From Hormiphora californensis (Eukaryota > Ctenophora > Tentaculata > Cydippida > Pleurobrachiidae), in contig CM035353.1 of assembly GCA_020137815.1 (NCBI GenBank), positions 201,001 through 265,000 on the forward strand: DNA of 64,000 bases. Reading direction: 5' to 3'. Of the stretch, positions 24,501 through 33,897 are shown one piece after another. The notes below the pieces were generated by a model that had not been told where the DNA came from, ran no database searches, and saw only the letters and a list, made by a program, of their open reading frames with translations. The stretch's first letter is position 1; every line of letters starts with the position of its first letter. Made by a program: the position numbers and the translations under genes.

Positions 24501-24700
24501 CACGTGATGCCCTGATAAGGACAGGACCTGCCATTATCTCTGGTATTGCCATGACAAACTTTGTAGGGGTGGTCATCTTGGCAGCGGCAAAGAGTCAGTT
24601 GTTCGTTGTTTTTTATTTCCGTATGTTCTTCACCATAAACTGTTTGTGTGTTGCCCACACCATTCTCTTCTTACCGGCATTCTTGGCCTTTCTTGGGTGA
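12532..24700 (+). CDS. NPC1-like intracellular sterol transporter
   Basis: NPC1 moves cholesterol out of late endosomes and lysosomes. Proposed exons: 12532-12648, 12923-13021, 13734-13795, 13985-14093, 14348-14483, 14741-14886, 15496-15706, 15842-15909, 16030-16059, 17523-17600, 17732-17842, 18046-18279, 18477-18646, 18830-18914, 19141-19334, 19567-19698, 19812-20105, 22728-22879, 23118-23752, 23994-24700; about 1256 residues against 1278 in human NPC1. The product has a signal peptide, a Cys-rich sterol-binding N-terminal domain, a first internal TM segment, a sterol-sensing domain (AGLPSTLIVIEVVPF, then AVGVDN) and a matching C-terminal TM block. Phases agree at every junction except exon 9/10, where the donor at 16060 does not fit; a missed micro-exon or a donor at 16055 (GTCACG) would fix it. 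The intron at 18647-18829 has no stop in frame. The protein ends right after the last TM segment and lacks the C-terminal dileucine sorting signal of vertebrate NPC1. Confidence 0.93.
12655..12836. repeat. (ACAAT)n pentanucleotide array
   Basis: About 36 near-perfect copies of a 5-bp unit begin just after the first donor site of the NPC1-like gene, within intron 1. Confidence 0.97.
14104..14180. mobile_element. pogo-like MITE fragment
   Basis: TTTACCGGGGTTAACCGGGG and TAAATCGGAGTTCTG resemble the variant of the pogo-like family that uses ACCGGG in place of AGTGGC. It lies in intron 4 of the NPC1-like gene and is decayed. Confidence 0.45.
14578..14722. repeat. Poly-C minisatellite before an exon
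   Basis: Three to four units of CCCTTTTACCCCCCCC followed by TGACTTGTTTAGTAACCCA. The array ends ~18 bp before the acceptor of exon 6 (14741), so it forms most of that intron's pyrimidine-rich 3' part. Confidence 0.85.
16740..16970. repeat. ~35-bp minisatellite with acceptor-like units
   Basis: About seven units of CCCTTTCCTCAGACGGTCCT followed by CCCCCAAAACCCC, in intron 9 of the NPC1-like gene. On the sense strand each unit contains a pyrimidine tract ending in CAG, which looks like a 3' splice site. Confidence 0.88.
17097..17205. mobile_element. 109-bp hAT-like MITE
   Basis: The ends CAGGAATCGACCGA and TCGGTCGGTTCCTG are flanked by GCGAAAGA and GTGAAAGA, an 8-bp duplication with one mismatch. 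Relatives lie at 47701-47809, 50279-50386 and 50549-50657. It is in the NPC1-like intron before exon 10. Confidence 0.85.
19336..19494. mobile_element. pogo-like MITE at a donor site
   Basis: CGGACCCCAATTTACCGGGATG at left and TAAATCGGTGTCC at right mark a member of the pogo-like family. It begins within two bases of the donor GTACAG at 19335, so the intron's 5' splice site is formed at the element boundary. Confidence 0.7.
20106..20260 (+). other. Duplicated exon tail (pseudo-exon) in intron
   Basis: After the exon ending at 20105 the intron runs through a CCACCC-rich tract, then AACAAAGTATATTTCATATCCAG, then a second copy of the exon tail CTCACTCTGTCAAATG followed again by GTAGGT (20231-20251). 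The pre-acceptor sequence also resembles that of the real next exon (22706-22727). Including this 16-nt piece would shift the frame, so it is most likely a non-functional local duplication. Confidence 0.75.
20497..21965 (-). CDS. Seven-transmembrane receptor-like protein, nested antisense
   Basis: Two exons: 21965-21825 (47 codons, ends in a phase-0 donor GTAGGA) and 21642-20497 (starts after CCTCCCAG, ends in a stop). The joined frame is 428 residues. It has a ~105-residue N-terminal part with an N-glycosylation site, then seven hydrophobic segments (first ELLIWLGYPAVMVIMSAITF, last near LSVQISLHEATFLTFTMLKA), and a short Ser-rich tail. I see no DRY or NPxxY, so the class is unclear; the architecture, not motifs, supports a receptor. 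The gene lies entirely inside the 2.6 kb NPC1-like intron 20106-22727, on the other strand. Its own intron contains a pogo-like MITE (21692-21774). Confidence 0.72.
21692..21774. mobile_element. 83-bp pogo-like MITE
   Basis: CAGTCGGACCCCGATTTAGT and the matching inverted right end are flanked by TA on both sides. It sits in the single intron of the nested 7TM gene and is nearly the same as the outer parts of the 11643 element. Confidence 0.9.
21966..22565. other. Intron and presumed upstream region of the nested 7TM gene
   Basis: Part of the large NPC1-like intron and, read on the minus strand, the promoter side of the nested gene. I see no clear promoter motif. Confidence 0.3.
22566..22695. 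repeat. CCACC-rich low-complexity tract
   Basis: Irregular CCACC/CCAACC repeats form the pyrimidine-rich end of the large NPC1-like intron, 30 bp before the acceptor at 22727. Confidence 0.8.
22946..23026. mobile_element. Hairpin repeat GGTAACGAA...TTCGTTACC
   Basis: A ~80-bp hairpin with an inner arm GGCACGGTTTTAGCGCGTGCC. A close relative lies at 45418-45492, and single ends occur at 44540, 44932 and 53729. It is in an intron of the NPC1-like gene. Probably a very short MITE. Confidence 0.65.
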
Positions 24701-24937
24701 TATAGTTTCAGTGATTTATAGTTGAGTGAGAAAAGGGTGGCAACTTCACTTAGGGTGTTAGCATAAACACATACATACTTTGTTTGGGATATATTCGGAC
24801 CTTGCGTGGGAAGAAATTCCAACGAGCAAATACAATTCTTTAGAAAATTTCAGCAATTTGACTTTCAGTGGAGCGGGATGGTATAATAATACAGTCAACC
24901 TCGATCTGTGGTAGTTTATAATGATATGTTTCGATAG
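24701..24937. other. 3' flank of the NPC1-like gene
   Basis: Short AT-rich region between the NPC1-like stop codon and a transposon. No clear AATAAA signal stands out. Confidence 0.3.
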
Positions 24938-24945
24938 GATTGTAT

Positions 24946-26152
24946 CAGGAAACGACCGAACCGGGTTTTTTTCCACCGAACCGAACCGAACCGAATTTGA
25001 AAAACTTTTTTACCGAACCGAACCGAACCGAATTTCGGTAACCGAACCGAACCGAACCATACAAAAATTTTTCTGTATAAATGTTTCTCTAAAAAGTCAT
25101 GGAGAGCACCGATCAAGGTATTGAGAATCATTCTCTGAAATTTTGTTAAAAAATGTTTGAAAAAATTTCAAAGTCAATTTTGTCGTAAATTTTATCGTCA
25201 ATTTTTGCGTACGAATCGTGTTTCGAATCGGCAATGCTATACGGGAATGTTATTGCTAATTAGCAGGATTAAACGAACCATGAATCGTGTCTCTCTAAAT
25301 TTCCTAATTAGATTTGATGGGGGATCATGTATCAGCACAATCCATCTCGGACCCACTAATTACCAACATCACTCCCGTTTAGCATTGTCGATTAGAAACA
25401 CGATTCGTATACCATAATTTACTTAAAATATTTTTTACAAAAAAAATTTCACAAAATTTCAGGTAATGATTCTCAATACCTTGATCGATGCTCTCCATGA
25501 AATTTTTAGAGAAACATTTAATTTTGTGAAAAAACTTCAATTTCGGAAAAAAATTCTATGTCAATTTTGCCGTACGAATCGTGTTGCGAATCGGTGATGC
25601 TATGCGGCAGTGCTCTCGCTAATTAGCAGGATTTATTGAAACATGAATCGTTTCCCCTAAACTTCCTAATTAGATTTGATGGGGGATCACGTATCAGCAT
25701 AATCCATCTCGGACCCACCAATTAGCAACATCACTCCCGCTTAGCGAAACACGATTCGTACGGCAAAAATTGACCTTGATCGGTGCTCTCCATAAATTTT
25801 TTGAAAAAAAAAGTTTCTGAATTTGTTGACCCTCTCATGAGGACACGATTCGACGGGAAGTCAGGTATCAAATCAATCCATATCGAACCCGCTAACTAGC
25901 GAAATCATTTCCACATAGCACCACCGATTCGAAATAGGGTTAATACGGCGAAATTGACATTGAAATCCATACAATTTTCGTGAAATAATTGAAAAATTTT
26001 GCATGAAAAAGCCCGATTTCTGGGCATTTTTTGACCAAAAAATTCGGTGGTTCGGCCAAAATTTCCTACCGAACCGAACCGAACCGAACCGCCCAAAAAA
26101 CACCGAATTTCCGAACCGAACCGAACCGAACCGAATATTCGGTCGCTTCCTG
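24946..26152. mobile_element. Non-autonomous hAT-like element, 1.2 kb
   Basis: The ends CAGGAAACGACCGAAC and TTCGGTCGCTTCCTG are inverted, and the element is flanked by an exact 8-bp duplication, GATTGTAT, at 24938-24945 and 26153-26160. Both subterminal regions carry ACCGA repeats in blocks, a pattern expected for transposase-binding arrays. The interior has diverged direct repeats (CACGATTCGTA, GATTTGATGGGGGATCA) and no transposase. Its ends resemble those of the 109-bp MITEs. Confidence 0.9.
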
Positions 26153-26160
26153 GATTGTAT

Positions 26161-26975
26161 AGTTATAAGTGAGTTTGATCGTGAGTGTTTTTAACCTTCT
26201 TTTTTACCTAGCGTTTAATTAGTTCAATACCCTTCTGTTTAAAAATATTGGCAGCGTGAATTAGAGATAGGTTGAAGTACGTAGTAATATGTTACAAATA
26301 GGGTCAGTCTGATAGTGCAAACTCCAGTTCTCAGTCTCACTGCCGTATATACCCTGCTAACTTAAATAATGCGCCAGTGGCGAGAAGTCCCACTAGCGCG
26401 CTCTCAGTAAACAGCTAGTCCAGCGGCAGATTATTTCCCACTGGCAGGTTATTTATTTATGAAACCCGATAGTTGATTTATCAGTCGTTTGGACATTTTG
26501 CGCGCTCATGATAACTGCTAGCTGGGAGATTTAACACCCTGCTCGCTGTTTAACAGTCCCGCTCTCTTTTTCACGCATTTCTCTTCATTTGAATAACATG
26601 CGTGTAAAATTCTAAGTATTGAAAATGTGTGTAAACACACAGTTCTGTCAACAAAAGAAAGGGGAAACATGTCTGCAACACGTTTCAATGTTATCTCTCT
26701 CATAAAGAGTGAAAAGAATCACATTCCATTCATTTCTCTCTCTCATTGTCTCTTTTACTGTTCACTACCTCTGACAGTGTGTATTGCCCCTAATCTTTCT
26801 CTCTCTTTCTCAAACATGTTAGGAACAGTAGACACTAAGTCTACACACATTTTGAGGGTGTCTGTTGACTAATTGCCAGCAGTCCTAGTGTGTTTTACCT
26901 TGTGTTGTGTCTCTTATTTGTGTGTAATTACTATCGGGTTTCATAAAATATGAACGTTTGTTAGCCTATCGCGTT
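26161..26975. other. Gene-free region with diverged duplication
   Basis: Parts of 26620-26880 resemble 27170-27410 (GTGTGTAAA.., CAGTTCT.., CTCTCTTT.. order), suggesting an old ~500 bp tandem duplication. A stretch near 26370-26470 has short hairpins similar to the cloverleaf repeats that follow. Confidence 0.45.
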
Positions 26976-26978
26976 ATA

Positions 26979-27122
26979 GGTTTAAATCACCTCCCCCTCA
27001 CCCTCGGCTAGCGCCTCGGGATCGGCGTCGGGATTTAAACCAGTTTAATCGCCCTGCCGGGCGATTAAACTCCAGTTGGCTGTCCCCAGCTCGCGCTGGG
27101 AACAGCCAACTTGATAACGCGC
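26979..27122. other. Cloverleaf-like multi-hairpin, copy 1
   Basis: An outer stem GCGTTAT/ATAACGC encloses three adjacent hairpins: GGTTTAAATC/GGATTTAAACC, AGTTTAATCGCC/GGGCGATTAAACT and AGTTGGCTGT/AACAGCCAACT with an inner CCCAGC/GCTGGG. It is similar to copy 2 at 27548-27703, where the stems differ in sequence but the pairing is kept. Confidence 0.78.
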
Positions 27123-27547
27123 CAGTCTACAAACGTTCATACTTCATTTAACTCCTACGTAACATTCAAAGTGTGTGTAAATGATCAGTTCTTACTAAAA
27201 TACAGAGGGAACACTATGTGCAACACTTACACACTACATTGGAGAGAAAGAAAGGACACATTCCGTCAATTACTCTCTCTTTATCTCCCCTTTTGTCTCA
27301 CTATCTCTTTCTCTGTGTTATTTGTGACATGCCCCTTATCAGGCTATTTCTTTCACTCTCTTTCCTTAGCAACTGCTTAGTAACTGTTACCAAACAGTGT
27401 ACACTCAATTGTGACGTGTTTTTAACTATTTCTCAGTTCTCTTTGTGTGTTTTGATTAGTGTTCTCTCTCTTGTTGGACGTTGGTGTGTAATACTTGAAA
27501 TAAACAACTAAAGCAGGGTATATAACCCATAAACTCTGACCACTGGC

Positions 27548-27703
27548 ACGTTATAGGTTTAAACCCCTCCGCCTCTCCCTCGGCTCCGCCTCGGGATCGT
27601 CGTCGTGATTTAAACCAGTTTATCCGCCAGCGGCGGATAAACTCCAGCTAACTTCTCCCAGCGGCGCGCTGGGAGAAAGTTATCTGAAATAACGCGCCAG
27701 TGG
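27548..27703. other. Cloverleaf-like multi-hairpin, copy 2
   Basis: It has the same plan as copy 1: outer GTTAT/ATAAC, then GGTTTAAA/TTTAAACC, AGTTTATCCGCC/GGCGGATAAACT and a long CTCCCAGC/GCTGGGAG hairpin. Compensatory changes relative to copy 1 (GATTAAACT against GGATAAACT with matching partner strands) suggest that the structure is selected. Confidence 0.78.
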
Positions 27704-28336
27704 CCAGAGTTTATGCCTCATATATTATCTGTCAGGCCAATGCTCTGACCACAGTTCTCGCGCGAGAATGGGTCAGGCCAATGCTCTGCCGTATGTACAT
27801 CAAACTGATAAGTATCCAGAAAAGTCTGATCTAAACAATGTATATTGCGTTGAATTGAGTAAGGGATCACGTTATGAAGCGATGTATTTGAATTAGCTTA
27901 TTGTTTGGAGAGGTCGGTGGGGCGAGGGGGAGAGCTAATCTTCCCCATAATTGTTGATCGAGTAGTCGGCAGCTCCAACCAATCATTGTCTAAAGGCTCC
28001 ATGGCACATGCAGTGGCTTGTGTTATTCCTAGAGAGTCTGGCAGCTGTTATACCCGACCCCGTTGCTTGATCAGATCGGAACGACGGGGTCAGGTAGCTG
28101 TATATATATAATAAGAGAGAATTGGCTTCACGTGTCTGTTTGAATTACATTTAATATATTTATACATATATAACACATTCCTTGGATTAAACCCGATTTC
28201 ATTATTTGACTCGTTTTCATTTGTTAATGGTTATGGGTAATCTGTCTGGCGCCGCGATCCCATCTGAGCGTGCACTGTCGCAAATCAAATGGGGTATGGT
28301 GCCGCCATACATTGGGGTATTGGCATTGTCCATGTC
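27704..28336. other. No recognisable gene
   Basis: Includes two copies of a short word, TCAGGCCAATGCTCTG (27732 and 27773). No gene seen. Confidence 0.4.
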
Positions 28337-28345
28337 AGACCTCTA

Positions 28346-29022
28346 TTGGTGACATTGACACCTAGTGCGTGCGAGATCGAGGTCGCGCAGCGACCGAGAT
28401 CGAGCTCGCACATAGGTGTCCGCTCCGCCCCCTAAAAAAGGGTCGTGTCTTTCAAGCTAAATTGCACGTGATCCACTGGACCGATTTGCATCCGGTCTGT
28501 CGCAAAAGACTACAAATTGGTCCTAGTTTACTGGAAAATACCCGAGAAGTTTGTCTGTCAACAGGAAGTGGGTCAAAATTGACACTGAAGTCAAATCTAT
28601 AATCTGGCTTCCGAGCCTTTTTGCACCACTCCCAGACGGTGTAGAATGAATCTGAGGGTATCAGAAGATAGGTTGAACTCTTGTGAGTACTGGAAAATAC
28701 CCGGCATTAATAGCTGATGCTAATTGCATCAAAATATCTCCCAATATCTTCTAAATCGCATGGGCGTAGTGCAGAAACTCTCGGAAGCCAGATTATAGGT
28801 TTGACTTCAGTGTCAATTTTGACCCACTTCCTGTTGACAGACAAACTTCTCGGGTATTTTTCAGTATATTAGGATCATTTGTAGTCTTTTGCGACAAACC
28901 GGATGCAAATCGGTCCAGTGGATCGCGTGCAACATCCCTTGAAAGAAACGACCCTTTTTGAGGCGGAGCAGACACCTGTGTGTGAGCTCAATCTTGGTCG
29001 CGCACGGTGTCTATGTCACCAA
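28346..29022. mobile_element. MULE-like foldback element, 677 bp
   Basis: It begins TTGGTGACAT and ends ATGTCACCAA, flanked by an exact 9-bp duplication AGACCTCTA (28337-28345 and 29023-29031). Arms of ~250-270 bp (28346-28619 and about 28778-29022) are diverged inverted copies. Long inverted ends with a 9-bp duplication are the signature of Mutator-like elements. No transposase is present. Confidence 0.88.
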
Positions 29023-29148
29023 AGACCTCTAATCTCTATTTTCTGGAACCTAAACCACGTCGCTCCCAAAATAAAATTCTTTATCTGAGGATTCAGATAA
29101 ATTGAGGTTTGAATGTGCGGTTTATGGTAGAGAACTGGTAGAGAACTC

Positions 29149-29150
<2 letters not shown>

Positions 29151-29191
<41 letters not shown>

Positions 29192-29200
29192 TGTGTACTG
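29151..29200. repeat. (GT)n microsatellite
   Basis: A (GT)n run of about 48 bp with one TAT interruption. Confidence 0.95.
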
Positions 29201-29229
29201 TACGAAATTGGCAAATATTTGCCGGGTCG

Positions 29230-29690
29230 TCTGGATGACGTCTAGACGCCGTCCACACAGAACCCGTCTAAACGGTCTTTCCTTCTGGACGGCTTCAGAC
29301 GGGATGGAGAGATGCCGTTTGAAACGGTCTTTACCCGTTTAGACGGAATTGGACGCCCGGTGTTCGAGTTCGACGAAATCAGACGGAAATCAAACCCGTC
29401 TCATGCACGTCTGAACGTCACCAATAGAAATTCCGTCTCGAGCCCGTATGGGCCGAACCCCGTCTAGACGACGTCTGATTCTGAAGCAAAACCCGTCTGG
29501 ACGGGTTTCGGCCCATACGGTCTCGAGACCGAGTCAGACGGCTTGAGACGGAATTTTTATTGGTGACGTTCAGACGTGCTTGAGACGTGCAATTGAGCTG
29601 AGACGGGTTTGGTTTCTGTCTGATTTCTGAGGTTCCGTCTGGTTTCGTCCAACTCCGTTTAAACGGGTAAAAACGGGTAGAAAATCCGTC
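29230..29690. mobile_element. Foldback element rich in CCGTC/GACGG
   Basis: Two diverged inverted arms (about 29331-29455 and 29510-29668) surround a centre with CCCGTATGGGCCGAA and its inverse. GACGG/CCGTC words occur dozens of times. No target-site duplication was identified, so the ends are approximate. Confidence 0.65.
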
Positions 29691-29699
29691 ACTGTCAGC

Positions 29700-30380
29700 A
29701 CTCCAAAAATAGCCTGACATCAGTTTCAACTGGAAACTGATATCAGGTTCCAATTTTGGAATTTTGGGATTCCCTGGTCCATTAAACTCGATCAATACCA
29801 ATCAGGTATGTAGTATGATTGGTTGTGGACTCCAAACTCCAAAACTAAATTAATAGGAGCTTAGTAGTGCCCTAGCAGATAATAACCGTGTGTTATTTGA
29901 GCAGAGAGCACAATAATTCCATGTGCTATACTGCTAGTAAATTGTTGGTAAACTGAATCGTTTTAGAGAGCACGGGATCCCTATAATACCTGTATTTGCT
30001 GTGCGTGGTCAGTTTGGTCAGCATGCGAATCACAGACCACGTGTTGCCACAACAACTATAAGAGCACTCTCGTTTCCATGTGGCAATTTAGTTTGTGCTG
30101 AACATGGACTTCTAAATATAGATATACTTCCTTATCTTATTCTTGTGCGTTTTCTTACCACATTAGATCACTGTTATCCAATTTGGATTTGTTTTAAGAT
30201 AGATAGGGTCTAAGTAAAGGATCCCAGTTTATTGAATATGGTTTATTGACAGCTCGATCTAGCTCGACTCTTCATCATTTGTCTAGATTCTAGAATGAGT
30301 ATAGGGTGCCAGTGAGCTCTCAGCTTTGGCGGAGCTGAGTGCCGACCCGGGCTGATCTGACTCAGATTCTGAGTGCAACT
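29700..30380. other. No recognisable gene
   Basis: No coding region or repeat that I can support. Confidence 0.4.
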
Positions 30381-30389
30381 GCCAACTGC

Positions 30390-30453
30390 TTGGTGACATA
30401 GACACCTGGCGCGACCCCCGCTCAATCTCGGTCGCGTGTCTATATGTCACCAA
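30390..30453. mobile_element. 64-bp MULE-like MITE
   Basis: The element begins TTGGTGACATAGACACC and ends GTGTCTATATGTCACCAA, and is flanked by an exact 9-bp duplication GCCAACTGC (30381-30389 and 30454-30462). Its ends match those of the 677-bp foldback element, so both were probably moved by the same transposase. It is little more than two inverted ends. Confidence 0.9.
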
Positions 30454-30577
30454 GCCAACTGCACGTTTGAAAATCAGGTCTGGCAGCGCCTATCAGGCCA
30501 ATGCTCTATCAGGGCAGCGCCAAACAGGGGTTAGGAATTTAGGAGGGCCCTAGCCGCTAATCTATCAGTATCTGAAT

Positions 30578-30773
30578 TGTCGGACCTAGATTTACTAGAT
30601 TTACTATACCGGGCCCCGATTTAGCGGGAGGATAAAATTCCCCCGAAGGCCGATAATCCGATATACTATGATTTCCTATATCATATAGGAAATCAACACC
30701 AGGCCATATCACCCAATTTATCGGACAACACCCTTTCCCCCGAGCATCCCGGCCGTAAATCGGGGTCCGACTG
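30578..30773. mobile_element. pogo-like MITE, diverged
   Basis: TCGGACCTAGATTTA on the left and TAAATCGGGGTCCGACTG on the right identify the family. An internal hairpin lies near TGATTTCCTATATCATATAGG. Confidence 0.7.
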
Positions 30774-30867
30774 TTATAGTCCTAAAGTTCGGTAGGTGGC
30801 CGAAAGTTTACTGAATACTGCACTGATTAACCTTCTTCCATGGTTGCAGTGATATATGTGTGTTATC

Positions 30868-33802
30868 ATGATACGTCCCCTTCTCTTTGCAGCTGTATTC
30901 TGCGGAGCAGTCGTTCTCACAGGTAATGAGTTAACGTATGACTATGAAGTTCAACGGGCTGATGAAATCTGAACAAATACTTTTTTAGCCTTAAATTTAG
31001 GTCCTACTACTATTACTAAGCTAGGTCCTACTAGGGCCTAATAGGTCCAAGTGTCCAACTAGGTCCAACTAAGTCCTACTAGATCCTAACAGGTCCTACT
31101 AGGTCCTACTAGGTCCTACCAGGTCCAACTAGGTCCTACTGGGTCCTACTAGATCCTACTAGATCCTAACAGGTCCTACTAGATCCTAACAGGTCCTACT
31201 AGGTCCTACTAGGTCCTACTAGGTCCTCCTAGTCCTACTAGGTCCTACTAGGTCCTACTAGGTCCTACTGGGTCCTACTAGGTCCTACTAGGTCCTACTG
31301 GGTCCTACTAGGTCCTATCAGGTCCAACTAGGTTCTACTGGGTCCTACTAGGTCCTAACAGGTCCTACTAGGTCCTACTGGGTCCTACTAGGTCCTACTA
31401 GGTCCTACCAGGTCCAACTAGGTCCTACTAGGTCCTAATAGGTCAAACTAGGTCCTACTAGGTCCTACTAGGTCCTAATAAGTCTTACCAGGTCTTACCA
31501 GGTCCTACTAGGTCCTACTGGGTCCTACTGGGTCCTACTAGGTCCTACTGGGTCCTACTAGGTCCTACTAGGTCCTACCAGGTCCTACTAGGTCCTACTA
31601 GATCCTACTAGGTCCTACTAGGTCCTAATAGGTCCAACTAGGTCCTACTAGGTCCTACCAGGTCCTACTAGGTCCTAATAGGTCCTACTAGGTCCTAATA
31701 GGTCCTACTAGGTCCTACTAGGTCCTACTAGATCCTAGCAGGTCCTACTAGGTCCTACTAGGTCTAACCAGGTCCTAACAGGTCCTACTAGATCCTAACA
31801 GGTCCTACTAGGTCCTACTAGGTCCTACCAGGTCCTACTAGGTCCTAACAGGTCCTACTAGGTCCTACTAGGTCCTACTAGATCCTACCAGGTCCTACTA
31901 GGTCCTACTAGGTCCTACTTAGTGGTTGACCGTGTATAAGGTCCAAATAAGGCACAGAACTTTTCTGAATCAGCTTTTCAAGACGAATCCAACGCAACCG
32001 GAATTAGCTTTCTATCTCATCGGGAAGTGCTGGGTCTAGAACCCTCATTTTTAGTCATTTTTCGGTGCGCGGGCCAATCAGAGGCCTTTATTTTGAAATC
32101 TAGGCCTCTGATTGGCCCGCGCACCGGAAAATGAGCAAAAATGAGCAAAAACCAAAATGCCAGACCCAGCACTTCCCGATGAGATAGAAAGCTAATTCCG
32201 GTTGCGTTGGATTCGTCTTGAAAAGCTGATTCAGAAAAGCTCTGTGCCTTATTTGGGCCTTATACACGGTCAACCACTAGTCCTACTAGGTCCTACTAGG
32301 TCCTACTGGGTCCTACTAGGTCCTACTAGGTCCTACTAGATCCTAACAGGTCCTACTAGGTCCTACTAGGTCCTAACAGGTCCTAATAGGTCCTACTAGA
32401 TCCTAACAGGTCCTACTAGGTCCAACTAGGTCCTACTTGGTCCTACTAGGTCCTACTAGGTCCTACTAGGTCCTAGTAGGTCCTACTAGGTCCTACTGGG
32501 TCCTACTAGGCCCTCCTAGTCCTACTAGGTCCTACTAGGTCCTACTAGATCCTAACAGGTCCTACTAGGTCTTACAGTTACCAGGTCCTACTAGGTCCTA
32601 GTAGGTCCTACTAGGTCCTACTGGGTCCTACTAGGCCCTCCTAGTCCTACTAGGTCCTACTAGGTCCTACTAGATCCTAACAGGTCCTACTAGGTCTTAC
32701 AGTTACCAGGTCCTACTAGGTCCTGATCCTAATAGGTCCTTCGGGTGAATTGGGATCAGTGGTTAATATTATTTAAAAAAGTACTGCCATTACATTTAAT
32801 TGGTTAGTACTACGTGTTTCAGACTGGACAGCTGTAGAGTATGCTCTGCAGGGTGTGAAGATACCCTGGGACCTGGAGGGAACATCTCTCCAGATAAAGA
32901 CAGACTCTACATTGGGTAGTGGTGATTACATTATGGTGGATATGTACGACAAGGACTATATCTATATCGGTAATGTGAGAGTGACACTGACCAGCACAGT
33001 CCAATATTATGTGATACACTGTGTTCCATGGACAGACCTGCCAGTACAGCCCCCGGTGGAGACCGAGAGGATATGGACGATAAACAAAACTGGAGATACC
33101 GGTTTTATTATCACATGTAATGATGTTGAAGTGCTCAACTACCAGTTCACAGTTAGTGAAAATGATGACTGTGTTCTGAAGTGGGGTGGTAGTGATGTGG
33201 AGCAGATCGAATTTAACAGCGACTATGATACAGCGTCTGACTTCTACAGAGCAGGTACGCAGACGCACGTTTAAATCACAGATATATATAATGTATATAT
33301 ATAATGTATATGTACTTAGGGAAGGGGGAGGCTAAAAAAGCCAGATCGATCCCGGATTTCATATAGACAGGTTTGGCTTTTTGACTGTTTAAAAAAGCCA
33401 AAAAAGCCAGATCAAAAAAGCTGCAGATCAATCCCAAGATTTCACGGCAGGCTTTCTTGGCTTTGCCCCCCCCCCCTCCTCTTATCCAATACGGGCAATA
33501 CGGATACCATGCTTATAGGTGACACCAAATTTAGACATTTTTAGCCATAACTTAGGTGTAAGAAATGGCAGAGTTATAATAACTCTGCCATTTCTTACAC
33601 CTTCCAATATTCTACTCAGAACCAGTTGAGTGTCCTGCCTTTACTGTTGAGGGATCAACACAAGGAAGCTGGACTGCCTCACCAACAGGGACAACTGCCA
33701 CCGTCGAGTGTGCTGCCAACCATATCCTAGTGGGAACTGCTACACTAACTTGTCAGGAGGGTGGATCGTGGTCAAGTAATGTACCACAGTGTGATACTAT
33801 TG
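30868..33802 (+). CDS. Secreted protein with beta-sandwich-like and Sushi domains (partial)
   Basis: Exons 30868-30922, 32823-33254 and 33620-33802 join with consistent phase 1. Exon 1 is a signal peptide (MIRPLLFAAVFCGAVVLTG). Exon 2 gives ~144 residues with WTINKTGDTGFIITCNDVEV and FNSDYDTASDFYRAG, a pattern I associate with a domain common in sponge and other invertebrate secreted proteins, possibly related to the farnesoic acid methyltransferase-like fold; that link is from memory. Exon 3 is one Sushi/CCP module with four Cys (VECP.., VECAAN.., LTCQEGGSW, PQCD). Its donor at 33803 is good, so more exons are expected, but none was found before the ZCWPW1-like gene at 34658; the 3' end is missing from this annotation. 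Confidence 0.72.
31011..32735. repeat. Decamer minisatellite GGTCCTACTA
   Basis: Roughly 135 copies of a 10-bp unit fill intron 1 of the secreted Sushi gene, interrupted by a foldback element at 31920-32279. Variants such as GGTCCTAACA, GGTCCTACTG and GATCCTACTA are interspersed, and a ~110 bp block near 32500-32620 is repeated at 32610-32720, showing higher-order duplication. Confidence 0.95.
31920..32279. mobile_element. hAT-like foldback element inside the minisatellite
   Basis: The element starts TAGTGGTTGACCG and ends CGGTCAACCACTA; its arms pair almost end to end around AGGCCT. It is flanked by GTCCTACT (31912-31919 and 32280-32287). Removing it and one copy of the 8-mer restores the decamer array in register, which is strong evidence for insertion with an 8-bp duplication. 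Confidence 0.85.
33320..33480. repeat. Dispersed repeat with GCCAAAAAAGCC words
   Basis: Related in inverse orientation to the right part of 10140-10455. It lies in intron 2 of the secreted Sushi gene. Confidence 0.5.
33554..33602. other. Perfect 49-bp palindrome before an exon
   Basis: The arms AGGTGTAAGAAATGGCAGAG and its inverse are separated by a few bases, with no mismatch seen. It ends 17 bp before the exon at 33620 and could form a hairpin in the pre-mRNA at the acceptor. Confidence 0.85.
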
Positions 33803-33897
33803 GTAAGTGCAGGTGCTATACAGGTTATTGCATGTTATGAAGGAACAATACCGTACTCCCATCGGAAGTACCTAATACTGTGGTGCTCCGTCATATA

